Counted from the stretch's first letter, positions 1 to 5,144 are shown. The stretch is 5,284 bases of DNA from an uncultured PS1 clade bacterium (GCA_937950605.1 CALFDA010000002.1:1-5284), one strand, 5' to 3'. Program-made: numbers and translations. The notes: generated by a model from the sequence alone, not told the origin.

Positions 1-892
1 TAAAAATTGGTTCTTGGCGATACTCCTGTATCGTGTTCTTGTATTGACTTTAGAGAAAACTCTTGCATAAGGCATACGTAAAAAGCTGTGGAATTTGTCC
101 AAGTCTTTGCTCTTATCTAGCATGTTGTTATGCTTAATTGCTGCTAAGTGCACAGCTTTTGATTTTGCTATGTGTTTTGCTGGTTTGCTGCAATAGTCTT
201 TGTCTATATAAACCGCACCTTGTTTTGGACAAACATGTTGTATGTCTTTAACATCACTAATATTAGCTGGCGTTGTAGATGCTTTGTTGATTAAGACAGA
301 TTGCATATCAACACTCACGTGGCGTTTATATCTATACCAATATTTGTTTCTGCCTTTGCAACCAATTTTAGCTTGTTTATCAATGGCAAGCTTAGACAGA
401 ATTTTGTTATTAAGCCTGTCATGTTTTTGTTGAATTGCCTTATCTTTTGCTTTTCATAGATTAGATTTGGCAATTATGGAACTAGCATCAATAAAGGTAA
501 AAACCTCGCTAATCAAACCATGAGATTGTAGTTGGTCTCGCATACGAAAGAATACAAAACTTAACTTGTTAGTGCCGATGCGTTTTCTTGCTCTGCTGAT
601 GGTGTTATGATAAGGGCTCTTTTGTCCTAGCGTAAAATCATAAAACCATTTGCCAGCGTTATTTTCACGTAAAAATCGCTCACACTCTATATCGGATAAG
701 TCTTCCATAAATTGTAGCAGTAAAGCATAAAACCAAGACACAATACCAAACCCCTTGCTGTCTACTTCTTTTTTGCTTCCCTTTAAGGATTTAGTCACAA
801 AATCTTGGTTTAATACTTTTTTGAAAAAAACGCTAATTATGAGATTTATCTACCAAATCATCTAAATTTAGCATTTCTGTTTGATAGTTCAT
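1..892 (-). pseudogene. IS5-family transposase, broken, C-terminus beyond the window
   Basis: Degenerate DDE transposase. The reading starts at ATG 890-892 with MNYQTEMLNLDDLVDKSHN and stops at TAG 833-835. The match resumes in another frame near 831 (FFKKVLNQDFVTKSLKG), so there is an indel at about 829-838. The open part 454-798 carries the N-terminal domain (FMEDLSDIECERFLRENNAG) and the first catalytic Asp in FTFIDASSII. It ends at TGA 454-456, where family members as I recall them have Trp (AKANLWEERDKA-like). The same frame then stays open to base 1 and reads DKQAKIGCKGRNKYWYRYKR, a second Asp in VYIDKDYC (usually DKGY), and MPYARVFSK where the family normally has PYERVFS. The catalytic Glu therefore appears replaced by Ala. 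It ends in YRSIAKNQF at the window edge. A GTG at 796-798 is not the true start. Non-functional by several independent lesions. The family call rests on remembered motifs. Confidence 0.88.
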
Positions 893-945
893 ATTTGCAT
901 ACTTGGTTTAAATGAGATGGTGGTAATTTTAAGGATAACGAGCAA

Positions 946-999
946 TTATTTTGTGGTGTTTTGAGGTGGTTTCATAATCTTATCGGCAATCGCGTGCAT
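946..999 (-). CDS. 17-codon frame overlapping the end of the PAPS-reductase-like gene
   Basis: The ATG at 997-999 shares its A with the TAA of the preceding gene (TAATG), a typical translational-coupling junction. It encodes MHAIADKIMKPPQNTTK and then stops at 946-948, about 50 bp before the start of the IS5-type transposase pseudogene. The frame is also open upstream of the ATG (SANKGLLQEVHTI). It may be the 5' end of the next cassette gene, cut off by the IS insertion, or a chance frame. No function can be assigned. Confidence 0.3.
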   Translation of the reverse strand: MHAIADKIMKPPQNTTK

Positions 1000-1508
1000 T
1001 ATGGTGTGCACTTCTTGCAACAAGCCCTTATTTGCTGATGTGGAGCAGTGCCACCTTCTTCGCGTCTAATACCTATCCATTGGCGCGTATTCTTTGGCGT
1101 AAAGTGGTTATTTTTTAACCACATTTGCATCGGCTTAATTTTGAGTTCTTCCGTGCACCATTTCATTTTTACATTTGGAAACATGCCTTTGCGTTTGACA
1201 AAGGCTAGCATGCCATAATGTTCGGCACTTGGCATTTGTTGAAATAGATCATCAGTGTCATTGGGATAGGTTTTATTCAATGCGCAGGCTTTGAGTTCGT
1301 GAAATTCAAACTTAAATCTAGCACATAGACGCTTGACTATGTCTATGCGTTTATCCCACCCATCGCGCGCCCAGCCAGTATTAAAATAGCAAACATGCCA
1401 GGTGTCTTTTTTAAAAAATGCTGGGTCTTGCTGTCGCAGTTTATCAATGACTAATAGCATAGCCAATGAGTCGTTGTCGCCTGATGTTGATATTATGTTG
1501 TTTGTCAT
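999..1508 (-). CDS. PAPS-reductase-like N-type ATP-pyrophosphatase family protein (phage type), short
   Basis: 169 codons. It resembles the phosphoadenosine-phosphosulfate reductase (CysH-like) family often found in phages and DNA-modification loci, whose members bind ATP through an SGGxDS P-loop. Here the N-terminus reads MTNNIISTSGDNDSLAM, so the second Gly of SGGNDS appears to be Asp (codon GAC). Further support is CYFNTGWARDGWDKRI (residues about 40-55), KMKWCTEELKIKPMQMWL (about 114-131, matching the WCTxELKIKP motif) and WIGIRREE (about 143-150, GIRxEES-like). After that the match stops and the protein ends early in a Cys-rich tail (ACCKKCTP), without the C-terminal part seen in longer relatives of about 200-250 residues. 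The start follows AGGGTAGG and directly abuts the TAA of the upstream small gene. The reading frame is intact, but the P-loop change and short tail make activity doubtful. The substrate is unknown. Confidence 0.68.
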   Translation of the reverse strand: MTNNIISTSGDNDSLAMLLVIDKLRQQDPAFFKKDTWHVCYFNTGWARDGWDKRIDIVKRLCARFKFEFHELKACALNKTYPNDTDDLFQQMPSAEHYGMLAFVKRKGMFPNVKMKWCTEELKIKPMQMWLKNNHFTPKNTRQWIGIRREEGGTAPHQQIRACCKKCTP

Positions 1509-1703
1509 TTACCTACCCTTGTTTTTATTCCTTACTACAATATGGCAAGTTCTATTAAACCTATCATCATCAGTGCCAATCCAGTTTATTACTTTTTTAC
1601 ACCTGTCAAATTCAGCTTTGTTTGCAAATTGTATGACATAGCCGCCTTGTTCAAAGTCTTCTGTTTGTGGGTTATGTTGTATTTGGGATTGTTTTTTGTG
1701 CAT
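1509..1703 (-). CDS. Small hypothetical protein upstream of the PAPS-reductase-like gene
   Basis: 64 codons, beginning MHKKQSQIQHNPQTEDFEQG and containing YVIQFANKAEFDRCKKVINW; the C-terminus is basic (VVRNKNKGR). I do not recognise the family. It looks like a real gene because its TAA (1509-1511) is directly followed by the ATG of the PAPS-reductase-like gene, and its own ATG (1701-1703) overlaps the TAA of the preceding frame as TAATG. This suggests one translationally coupled operon read right to left. There is no membrane segment or signal peptide. Of the overlapping frames on the plus strand, none has such junctions. Confidence 0.55.
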   Translation of the reverse strand: MHKKQSQIQHNPQTEDFEQGGYVIQFANKAEFDRCKKVINWIGTDDDRFNRTCHIVVRNKNKGR

Positions 1704-1796
1704 TATGCATCACCAACAAACTCATAATCACCTGCGAAACCCATCCATCTTGATTTGCATGTGTTTGTTCGATTGTGATTATTTAGTCAATGCCAT
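1703..1796 (-). pseudogene. Very small cassette gene, probably frameshifted
   Basis: The 3' part (1703-1786) is open and gene-like: NRTNTCKSRWMGFAGDYEFV then GDA and TAA, rich in G-starting codons, with the stop overlapping the next ATG (TAATG at 1701-1705). No start lies in that frame. The nearest ATG, at 1794-1796, overlaps the stop of the preceding frame and reads MALTK followed by TAA in a different frame. The simplest reading is a gene of about 30 codons broken by a single-base shift near 1782-1787. Function unknown. Confidence 0.35.
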
Positions 1797-1887
1797 GGTT
1801 GTTATAATCTCTAGCCTTGGTAATGCTTTGGATAGGTTGCTTGTTTTGAGAGCCAAAACAAGCAACGGCGGATAATCTAGCTTTTGG
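1783..1887 (-). pseudogene. Open-frame remnant ending in ARDYNNHGID
   Basis: A frame without a start codon, bounded upstream by TAA (1888-1890) and ending at TAA 1783-1785. It reads RLSAVACFGSQNKQPIQSIT then KARDYNNHGID. Its 5' end overlaps the 3' end of the 72-codon frame upstream by a few bases, and its stop overlaps an ATG (1794-1796) downstream, in keeping with the packed arrangement of this cassette. It contains the 12-bp inverted repeat at 1836-1866. I cannot identify the protein. It is either the tail of a frameshifted gene or a chance frame. Confidence 0.33.
1836..1866. repeat. Perfect 12-bp inverted repeat with 7-nt loop
   Basis: Left arm GTTGCTTGTTTT (1836-1847), loop GAGAGCC (1848-1854), right arm AAAACAAGCAAC (1855-1866). 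All 12 pairs match. Neither strand has a run of T after the stem, so it is not a standard intrinsic terminator. It falls between small cassette genes, inside a remnant reading frame. Confidence 0.8.
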
Positions 1888-2095
1888 TTAATTTGGTCTC
1901 TGTGCTTATTTGCTTGAGGTAATTCAGTCTGGTGTCACTCAAAGCAATGTTTAATCCACTGTTTAAGTTTTGGTCTTGATTAAGATCATCATTGGTTAGT
2001 AGATCTATATCAACATAGAATCTCCAGATTGCAAAATCGATGCCGTTTGTATATTTGAACAAGCCGTTGAGTAGTCTGATGTGTAGTTTATGCAT
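1877..2095 (-). CDS. Hypothetical 72-residue protein
   Basis: I chose ATG 2093-2095 because GGAGA lies 8 nt upstream. A GTG at 2123-2125 would add 10 residues but overlaps the upstream gene further. The protein starts MHKLHIRLLNGLFKYTNGID and ends in TKLTKS, with an acidic middle (YVDIDLLTNDDLNQDQN). It has no signal peptide, membrane segment or family I recognise. The start overlaps the stop of the upstream 135-codon frame by 8 nt (ATGCATAA), which suggests translational coupling. After its TAG the same frame stays open for a further 20 or so codons, so the stop itself could be a later mutation. Confidence 0.5.
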   Translation of the reverse strand: MHKLHIRLLNGLFKYTNGIDFAIWRFYVDIDLLTNDDLNQDQNLNSGLNIALSDTRLNYLKQISTETKLTKS

Positions 2096-2495
2096 TTGCT
2101 GTTCTCCGTGTTTTGTTAAGATCACCCAAAATCTCAGCTAATTGCTGAGTAAAAAATTGGTGCATATCAGTCTCATCAACTCTTTGGCTTGCTAGCTCCC
2201 GCAGGCATTTGTTTACTAGTGCAATCAAAATATGTTTATTTGCCTTGGTTTGTTGTTGTGCTGTGTTAATCGCAAGGCTACTTAGTCCAAACTTCTTAAG
2301 ACAATCAATGGATTGTTTATGTGCTTTAATTTGTTTGCTTGTTGGTAGTGCTTTGCCAGCACCTAATATTGCATAAATATAACCACCAGCATTTGAGTTT
2401 TTATCTTCACGATAAGTGCGGCTAAGGGCTTGTGTTATTGCAGCACTTATAGTTTTGGTGCTTAGATTTGCAAGCCATGTGTTAATTTTGTTTAT
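2088..2495 (-). pseudogene. 135-codon hypothetical gene whose start codon reads ATA instead of ATG
   Basis: A long open frame between TAA 2499-2501 and TAA 2088-2090, with no ATG, GTG or TTG in its first half. At 2493-2495 it reads ATA AAC AAA ATT AAC, preceded at 8-nt spacing by GGGG (2504-2507), a good ribosome-binding site. A single G-to-A change of an ancestral ATG (MNKINTWLANLS) explains this. The protein would continue with AITQALSRTYREDKNSNAGG, YIYAILGAGKALPTSKQIKA and, near the end, ELASQRVDETDMHQFFTQQL. It is Gln- and Lys-rich and apparently soluble. I do not recognise the family. The stop overlaps the ATG of the next gene by 8 nt, and the upstream gene ends one codon before the ATA. 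The frame has no internal stop, so inactivation is recent, or ATA is used as a rare weak start. Confidence 0.5.
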
Positions 2496-2498
2496 TGC

Positions 2499-2878
2499 TT
2501 ATGCCCCAGATAATTGTTGTCTGATGTTTTGTTGGGTGTTAGTGCTTGGTGGTTGACAAATGCTTGTTAGTTTTTGCTCAATAAGGGGAGTAGATGTTAT
2601 TGTTTATTGATTTTGCATCTGTGATGTGTCTTAAGTTTTGGTCTTGTTCATCTTTAAACTGCGCATCAAACACATAACCAATGGTGGCACCAGTTTTGGT
2701 ATGTTTTTTGATTAGCGCAACAAACTAAGTTAATATCTGTTCTAATGCTTACTGTTTGACACATTTTCTTAATTCTCATGGTTAGAGTTTTGGTTTTGCT
2801 ATATGTATCATCAGCAATTCTTAGATAACGTCTGATGTGAGTTGATAATTTTAAATTAGCTGATTTTGACTTAAGCAT
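2499..2878 (-). pseudogene. Reconstructed hypothetical gene of about 125 codons with two frameshifts
   Basis: Three consecutive frames join into one plausible protein. Frame one starts at ATG 2876-2878: MLKSKSANLKLSTHIRRYLR, then IADDTYSKTKTLTMRIKKMC, up to SIRTDINL. Near 2725 the coherent reading moves to a second frame (FVALIKKHTKTGATIGYVFD, AQFKDEQDQNLRHITDAKSI), open from 2724 to TGA 2578-2580. Near 2595-2610 it moves to a third (TSTPLIEQKLTSICQPPSTN, TQQNIRQQLSGA), ending at TAA 2499-2501. The product would be basic at its N-terminus and Gln-rich at its C-terminus. No family is recognised; the basic start would suit a nucleic-acid-binding protein, but that is only a guess. The ATG overlaps the stop of the upstream frame (ATGCTTAA). 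A longer first-frame start at 2894-2896 is possible. Confidence 0.42.
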
Positions 2879-3083
2879 ACGGTTGTGTGAGTGCATAGAT
2901 AGCAGATATTTGATTTTGCTTGCAGTTTCTAAGTTGATGCAGAGATTGAATGCCGTAGTTGTTCTCAGCTTGAAAAGTAGTAAATAAATCAGAGTTAAAA
3001 GTGATGGTTAAATCTTCAAACATGTCTTTGGTTAATGCTGTTTGGTGAATCAGTGATTGTCTGATGTCTTGTTCTGAGTTCAG
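2871..3083 (-). pseudogene. 70-codon open frame without a start, cut at the IS21 remnant
   Basis: Open from just after TAG 3084-3086 to TAA 2871-2873. It reads LNSEQDIRQSLIHQTALTKD, MFEDLTITFNSDLFTTFQAE and NNYGIQSLHQLRNCKQNQIS, ending ALTQPYA. Its Gln-rich composition matches neighbouring cassette proteins, and its stop overlaps the next ATG by 8 nt. No start is present unless the internal ATG at residue 21 is used, so the 5' end was probably lost when the IS21-type element arrived, since the IstB match begins at about 3073. The opposite strand here has a frame joined to IstB (SELKVMVKSSNMSLVNAV), so this could instead be antisense to a decayed IstB N-terminal part. I cannot settle this from sequence alone. 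Confidence 0.33.
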
Positions 3084-3338
3084 CTACATAAAACTGGGTG
3101 CAACACAAGCAAATTGGCTGTTGCAGATTATCAACAAAAATATGCAACATGCTCAATTATTATGACTTCTAACTTGTCATTTACTAAGTAGCAACAAGTT
3201 CTAAATAATGATGAAGCACTAACCGCTGCAATACTCGATAGATTTATTCATCACAGCCATATTGTAAACATCACAAGAGAAAGTTACAGGCTTAAGGAAA
3301 AAAAGCAAAGCAGGGTTGTTAAACATGGCAATAAGTGA
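3073..3338 (+). pseudogene. istB: IS21-family IstB helper ATPase, C-terminal remnant
   Basis: IstB is the AAA+ ATPase that assists the IS21 transposase IstA. The remnant begins at the Walker B region (EFSYIKLG, compare DEFGYIKL in relatives) and reads GATQANWLLQIINK to 3138. A one-base loss, where an Arg codon is expected, moves it to the frame YATCSIIMTSNLSFTK, which carries the SNL sensor motif. A TAG at 3189-3191 stands where relatives have Trp (FxxW). The frame then continues QQVLNNDEALTAAILDRFIH and HSHIVNITRESYRLKEKKQ, and stops at TGA 3336-3338. LTAAILDRxxHHxHI is a hallmark of the IstB C-terminus. Walker A is missing, and no IstA is recognisable next to it. Dead element. Confidence 0.8.
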
Positions 3339-3498
3339 AAATAAAAGCTAAGTAGAATTAGCAACAGAGGTGGTGTGTTTTTGCTTTGTGTTTGGCAACA
3401 ATCTATTAACTGCTACTAGCACTTATAATATACCCCTAACCTTTATTGTGTAAATCTTTGGTGTATGCTGTTTTTTGTTTAATTAAGGTGGAATTGTA
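3339..3498. other. Non-coding spacer between two IS remnants
   Basis: There is no supported gene. It contains T-rich, loosely repeated stretches (GTGTTTTTGCTTTGTGTTTGG at about 3374-3394) that may belong to the non-coding end of the IS21-type element. I could not define a terminal repeat. Confidence 0.4.
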
Positions 3499-3737
3499 AT
3501 GTTGTGTGGATGGGTTTGTTGTATAACCAATTCAATAGAATCTTTAAGTGCTATTATCAAACAAAAAACCAAATCTAGGGATGCATTCCCAACCCAAGAA
3601 TCAGCACTCAAAACGCTATACTCAGCAACCTAATAAATACAGCAAAAATGGCAAAGCATTAGAGTTAGAAATTGAAGTGAGATTTGCCCTTAATTACGTA
3701 TTTTTTTGATGAGATTGTGGAAAAATACGAGAAATAA
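3499..3737 (+). pseudogene. IS256-family (mutator-type) transposase, C-terminal remnant
   Basis: The frame starting at ATG 3499-3501 reads ITNSIESLSAIIKQKTKSRD then AFPTQESALKTLYSAT before TAA TAA (3631-3636). This is the diagnostic tail of IS256-type transposases (TTNAIESLN...FP...A.K..YLA). After the stops the same frame continues IQQKWQSIRVRN and TGA where relatives have NW. The last part, ALNYVFF, then DEIVEKYEK after a one-base slip in a run of seven T (3701-3707), ends at TAA 3735-3737. Four lesions in about 240 bp mean it is long dead. Upstream of about 3510 I see no further transposase sequence, so the catalytic DDE domain is gone. The ATG at 3499 is not the gene's true start. Confidence 0.78.
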
Positions 3738-3780
3738 TCAGGGGCGAAAAAGCAGATTTACATAGTTTAATTTACACCCT

Positions 3781-4692
3781 TTAACTTTGCTTTAAATGCT
3801 TTTCATCATCCATCAAACCCCAAAAATCACTATCTATTTTTTTGATTTCAATGGTTTGCTCCACTTTCATACCTAAGCTATACTCATAAATATATTCTGC
3901 CAGTTGTGAACCATCAATTAGTATCACGGTAACATTACTTAAACCATCAGCATACTCTTTGGCTGTGTCCTTATAACTAGAAGTTGTAATAAACACACCC
4001 TTGCTAGATTGCACACTTGCCAAAGCACCTACAAACTTTTGTATTTCTTCTCGGCTGATTTTATTATCCTTAGCATATCGTTTGGCTTGAATGTGAATAT
4101 GCCCCAAACCCAACACATCCTCTTTAATAATGCCGTCAATGCCACCATCATTACTGTGAGGGGTAACAATGCCTTTTATTTCGCCACCATAACCCATCGC
4201 CTGTAATAACTTCATCACCAAGTTTTCAAATTCTTTGGGTGATTTACTTAGGATTGTATCAATAATATCATCGTAAATTGATTCTCTAATAGATTCAAAC
4301 GCACTATATAAATTCTCTTCTGGTGTTTGACTGTCAACATCTTGATTATTTTCTTCTGTGTTTTGCGTTCTTTTTGCTAATTTCTCATTAATGTACTTCT
4401 TAATTTCATCTTGCGTTGCGCCAAGCATTGTTTTGCCTTGATTACTAATTTGATAAGTACCCCGTGCTGGTGTTAAAACTAGTCCTGCTCTTTTAAGTCC
4501 ACTCAGTGCCCAACTAACTCTGTGGTCAAACATTAGACCCTTGCCTGAGTTATACTTTTGGCTCAATTCTTTATCTGTTAAATTAAATTGTTCTGCCAAA
4601 AGCTTTCTAAATTCTTTTAGTATTAAAGTCTCGTGCTTAGCTAATAATTGCAAAGCAGGTGGGCGTATTTGCGTGTGTGTCGGAATGCTCAT
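3781..4692 (-). CDS. mrr: Mrr-type restriction endonuclease (type IV, modification-dependent)
   Basis: 303 codons from ATG 4690-4692 (MSIPTHTQIRPPALQLLAKH), matching Escherichia coli Mrr (about 304 residues) in length and layout. Residues 1-95 form the N-terminal winged-helix DNA-recognition domain (MFDHRVSWALSGLKRAGLVL, then ARGTYQISNQG). Residues 110-130 are a charged linker. From about 150 comes the PD-(D/E)xK nuclease domain: SPKEFENLVMKLLQAMGYGG (151-170), NDGGIDGII with Asp186, and IQAKRY with Gln202 and Lys204 (the QxK form typical of Mrr), then GVFITTSSY (232-240). All catalytic residues I can identify are present. The known family cleaves methylated foreign DNA in the cytoplasm. An in-frame ATG at 4747-4749 would add 19 residues, but that stretch contains the TATAAT at 4723-4728 and has no counterpart in E. 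coli Mrr. The gene stands alone between IS remnants with no methylase beside it, as expected for type IV. Confidence 0.94.
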   Translation of the reverse strand: MSIPTHTQIRPPALQLLAKHETLILKEFRKLLAEQFNLTDKELSQKYNSGKGLMFDHRVSWALSGLKRAGLVLTPARGTYQISNQGKTMLGATQDEIKKYINEKLAKRTQNTEENNQDVDSQTPEENLYSAFESIRESIYDDIIDTILSKSPKEFENLVMKLLQAMGYGGEIKGIVTPHSNDGGIDGIIKEDVLGLGHIHIQAKRYAKDNKISREEIQKFVGALASVQSSKGVFITTSSYKDTAKEYADGLSNVTVILIDGSQLAEYIYEYSLGMKVEQTIEIKKIDSDFWGLMDDEKHLKQS

Positions 4693-4722
4693 TTTTTTTA
4701 TTTCTCTGTTTGGATGCTGTTC

Positions 4723-4728
4723 ATTATA
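4723..4728 (-). promoter_or_regulatory. Probable -10 element of mrr (TATAAT)
   Basis: A perfect TATAAT on the minus strand lies 30 bp before the chosen ATG. AGAGAA, about 8 nt before the ATG, is a possible weak ribosome-binding site. No good -35 lies at 17 bp (TCGTGT) or 19 bp (TTTCGT), so the promoter may be weak or need an activator. Confidence 0.5.
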
Positions 4729-4781
4729 TAAGAACACCGCATAACACACGAAACACTTTATTTCAAAATCAAAAAGATTTG

Positions 4782-4797
4782 TTTGACAAAAGTCAAA
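4782..4797. promoter_or_regulatory. Palindrome TTTGAC-4-GTCAAA upstream of mrr
   Basis: Perfect 6-bp arms around AAAA, about 55 bp upstream of the -10 and 90 bp before the start. The size and symmetry suit a dimeric regulator site. The regulator is unknown. It is too AT-rich and unstable to act as a terminator. Confidence 0.4.
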
Positions 4798-4834
4798 TAT
4801 TTTCTTGTAAAAAACTAGTTTCTTACAAAATATT
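4796..4834. repeat. Nested inverted repeats between mrr and the IS end
   Basis: The core, 4805-4828, is a 24-bp palindrome centred on AACTAGTT, with outer arms TTGTAA and TTACAA and only one mismatched pair (A4811 and C4822). Outside it AATATT (4796-4801) pairs with AATATT (4829-4834) across a 3-nt bulge TTC. It begins inside the right arm of the TTTGAC/GTCAAA palindrome and ends 6 bp before the IS end at 4841. It may be an operator for mrr, a hot insertion target, or part of the lost element. Confidence 0.65.
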
Positions 4835-4975
4835 CCTATTGAGACCCCTGCATAACCCCTAAAACAATCATAAAAAATCTAAAAATCCAGTTTTATTTTT
4901 AGGCAAATTAAAAAAGTCTAATACAAATCAACTTTGATCAAAAAATAGCCAATATCATTCTGTTTATTGTTTATT

Positions 4976-5003
4976 TTGCGTCTTTTTGCTAAAAAAGACG
5001 CAA
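4976..5003. repeat. 12-bp hairpin after the transposase stop
   Basis: TTGCGTCTTTTT (4976-4987) pairs perfectly with AAAAAGACGCAA (4992-5003) around GCTA. It lies 6 bp beyond the transposase stop on the minus strand, so it may protect or end the transcript. There is no clear T run on either side, so it is not a classic intrinsic terminator. Confidence 0.7.
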
Positions 5004-5009
5004 TTAACC

Positions 5010-5144
5010 TTAAGCTGCTAATAAGTGCTTGTAAATATTCACCGCTCTGGTTAAGTTATAAGCAATGGCTTTAAGGTTAACTGCACTGCCAACTTTCTCT
5101 AAACCAATATAACGGCTTCTTGTGAGTCCATATAGGTAGAGCGA
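5010..5144 (-). pseudogene. Transposase C-terminal fragment
   Basis: Open frame of 44 codons ending at TAA 5010-5012 and limited upstream by TAG 5145-5147. It reads LYGLTRSRYIGLEKVGSAVN then LKAIAYNLTRAVNIYKHLLA. The pattern RxRYxGLxKV....LKAxAxNLxRA is the usual C-terminal helix region of IS4/IS5-type DDE transposases. The catalytic domain is absent: just upstream the coherent reading moves to another frame that does not look like a transposase. Stop, hairpin and IS terminus follow in the order expected for an IS 3' end. Confidence 0.62.

Larger units (their letters stand above)
4841..5144 (-). mobile_element. IS remnant, IS5-like terminus plus transposase 3' end
   Basis: It starts at GAGACCCCTGCATAACCCC (4841-4859), which has the GAGACC start I associate with IS5-group (IS1031-like) terminal repeats. 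Next comes about 120 bp of non-coding AT-rich DNA, then a hairpin, and then the transposase C-terminus on the minus strand. No matching inverted copy is in the window, so the other end is lost or the element is truncated near 5144. The family assignment is from the terminus only. Confidence 0.55.

Noticed and set aside
242..433. Plus-strand frame of 63 codons
   Set aside because: It lies antisense to the transposase pseudogene, whose motifs are clear; Leu-rich composition comes from the opposite strand.
454..456. TGA read as Trp (alternative genetic code)
   Set aside because: TGA does replace Trp here and probably in the IS256 tail, but TAG replaces Trp in IstB and TAA stops also interrupt frames, so decay explains it better. 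Intact mrr uses TGG for Trp.
1402..1727. Two plus-strand frames over the PAPS-reductase-like gene and its neighbour
   Set aside because: Antisense to better supported minus-strand genes with ribosome-binding sites and coupled junctions.
2981..3072. N-terminal continuation of IstB on the plus strand (SELKVMVKSSNMSLVNAV)
   Set aside because: It is in frame with the IstB match and vaguely similar, but lacks Walker A and overlaps a gene-like minus-strand frame; left unassigned.
3110..3330. Cys-rich minus-strand frames (for example around FRTCCYLVNDKLEV)
   Set aside because: They are antisense to the IstB remnant, whose family motifs are decisive.
4693..4749. 19-codon N-terminal extension of mrr (MCYAVFLYNEQHPNREIKK)
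   Set aside because: It contains the TATAAT at 4723-4728 and is absent from E. coli Mrr; MSIPTH matches the family start.
4009..4862. Plus-strand frames across and upstream of mrr
   Set aside because: Most overlap mrr antisense; none has a recognisable protein or start signal.
5004..5091. Inverted TTAACCTTAA / TTAAGGTTAA words
   Set aside because: Short, far apart and inside the transposase coding end; likely chance in AT-rich DNA.
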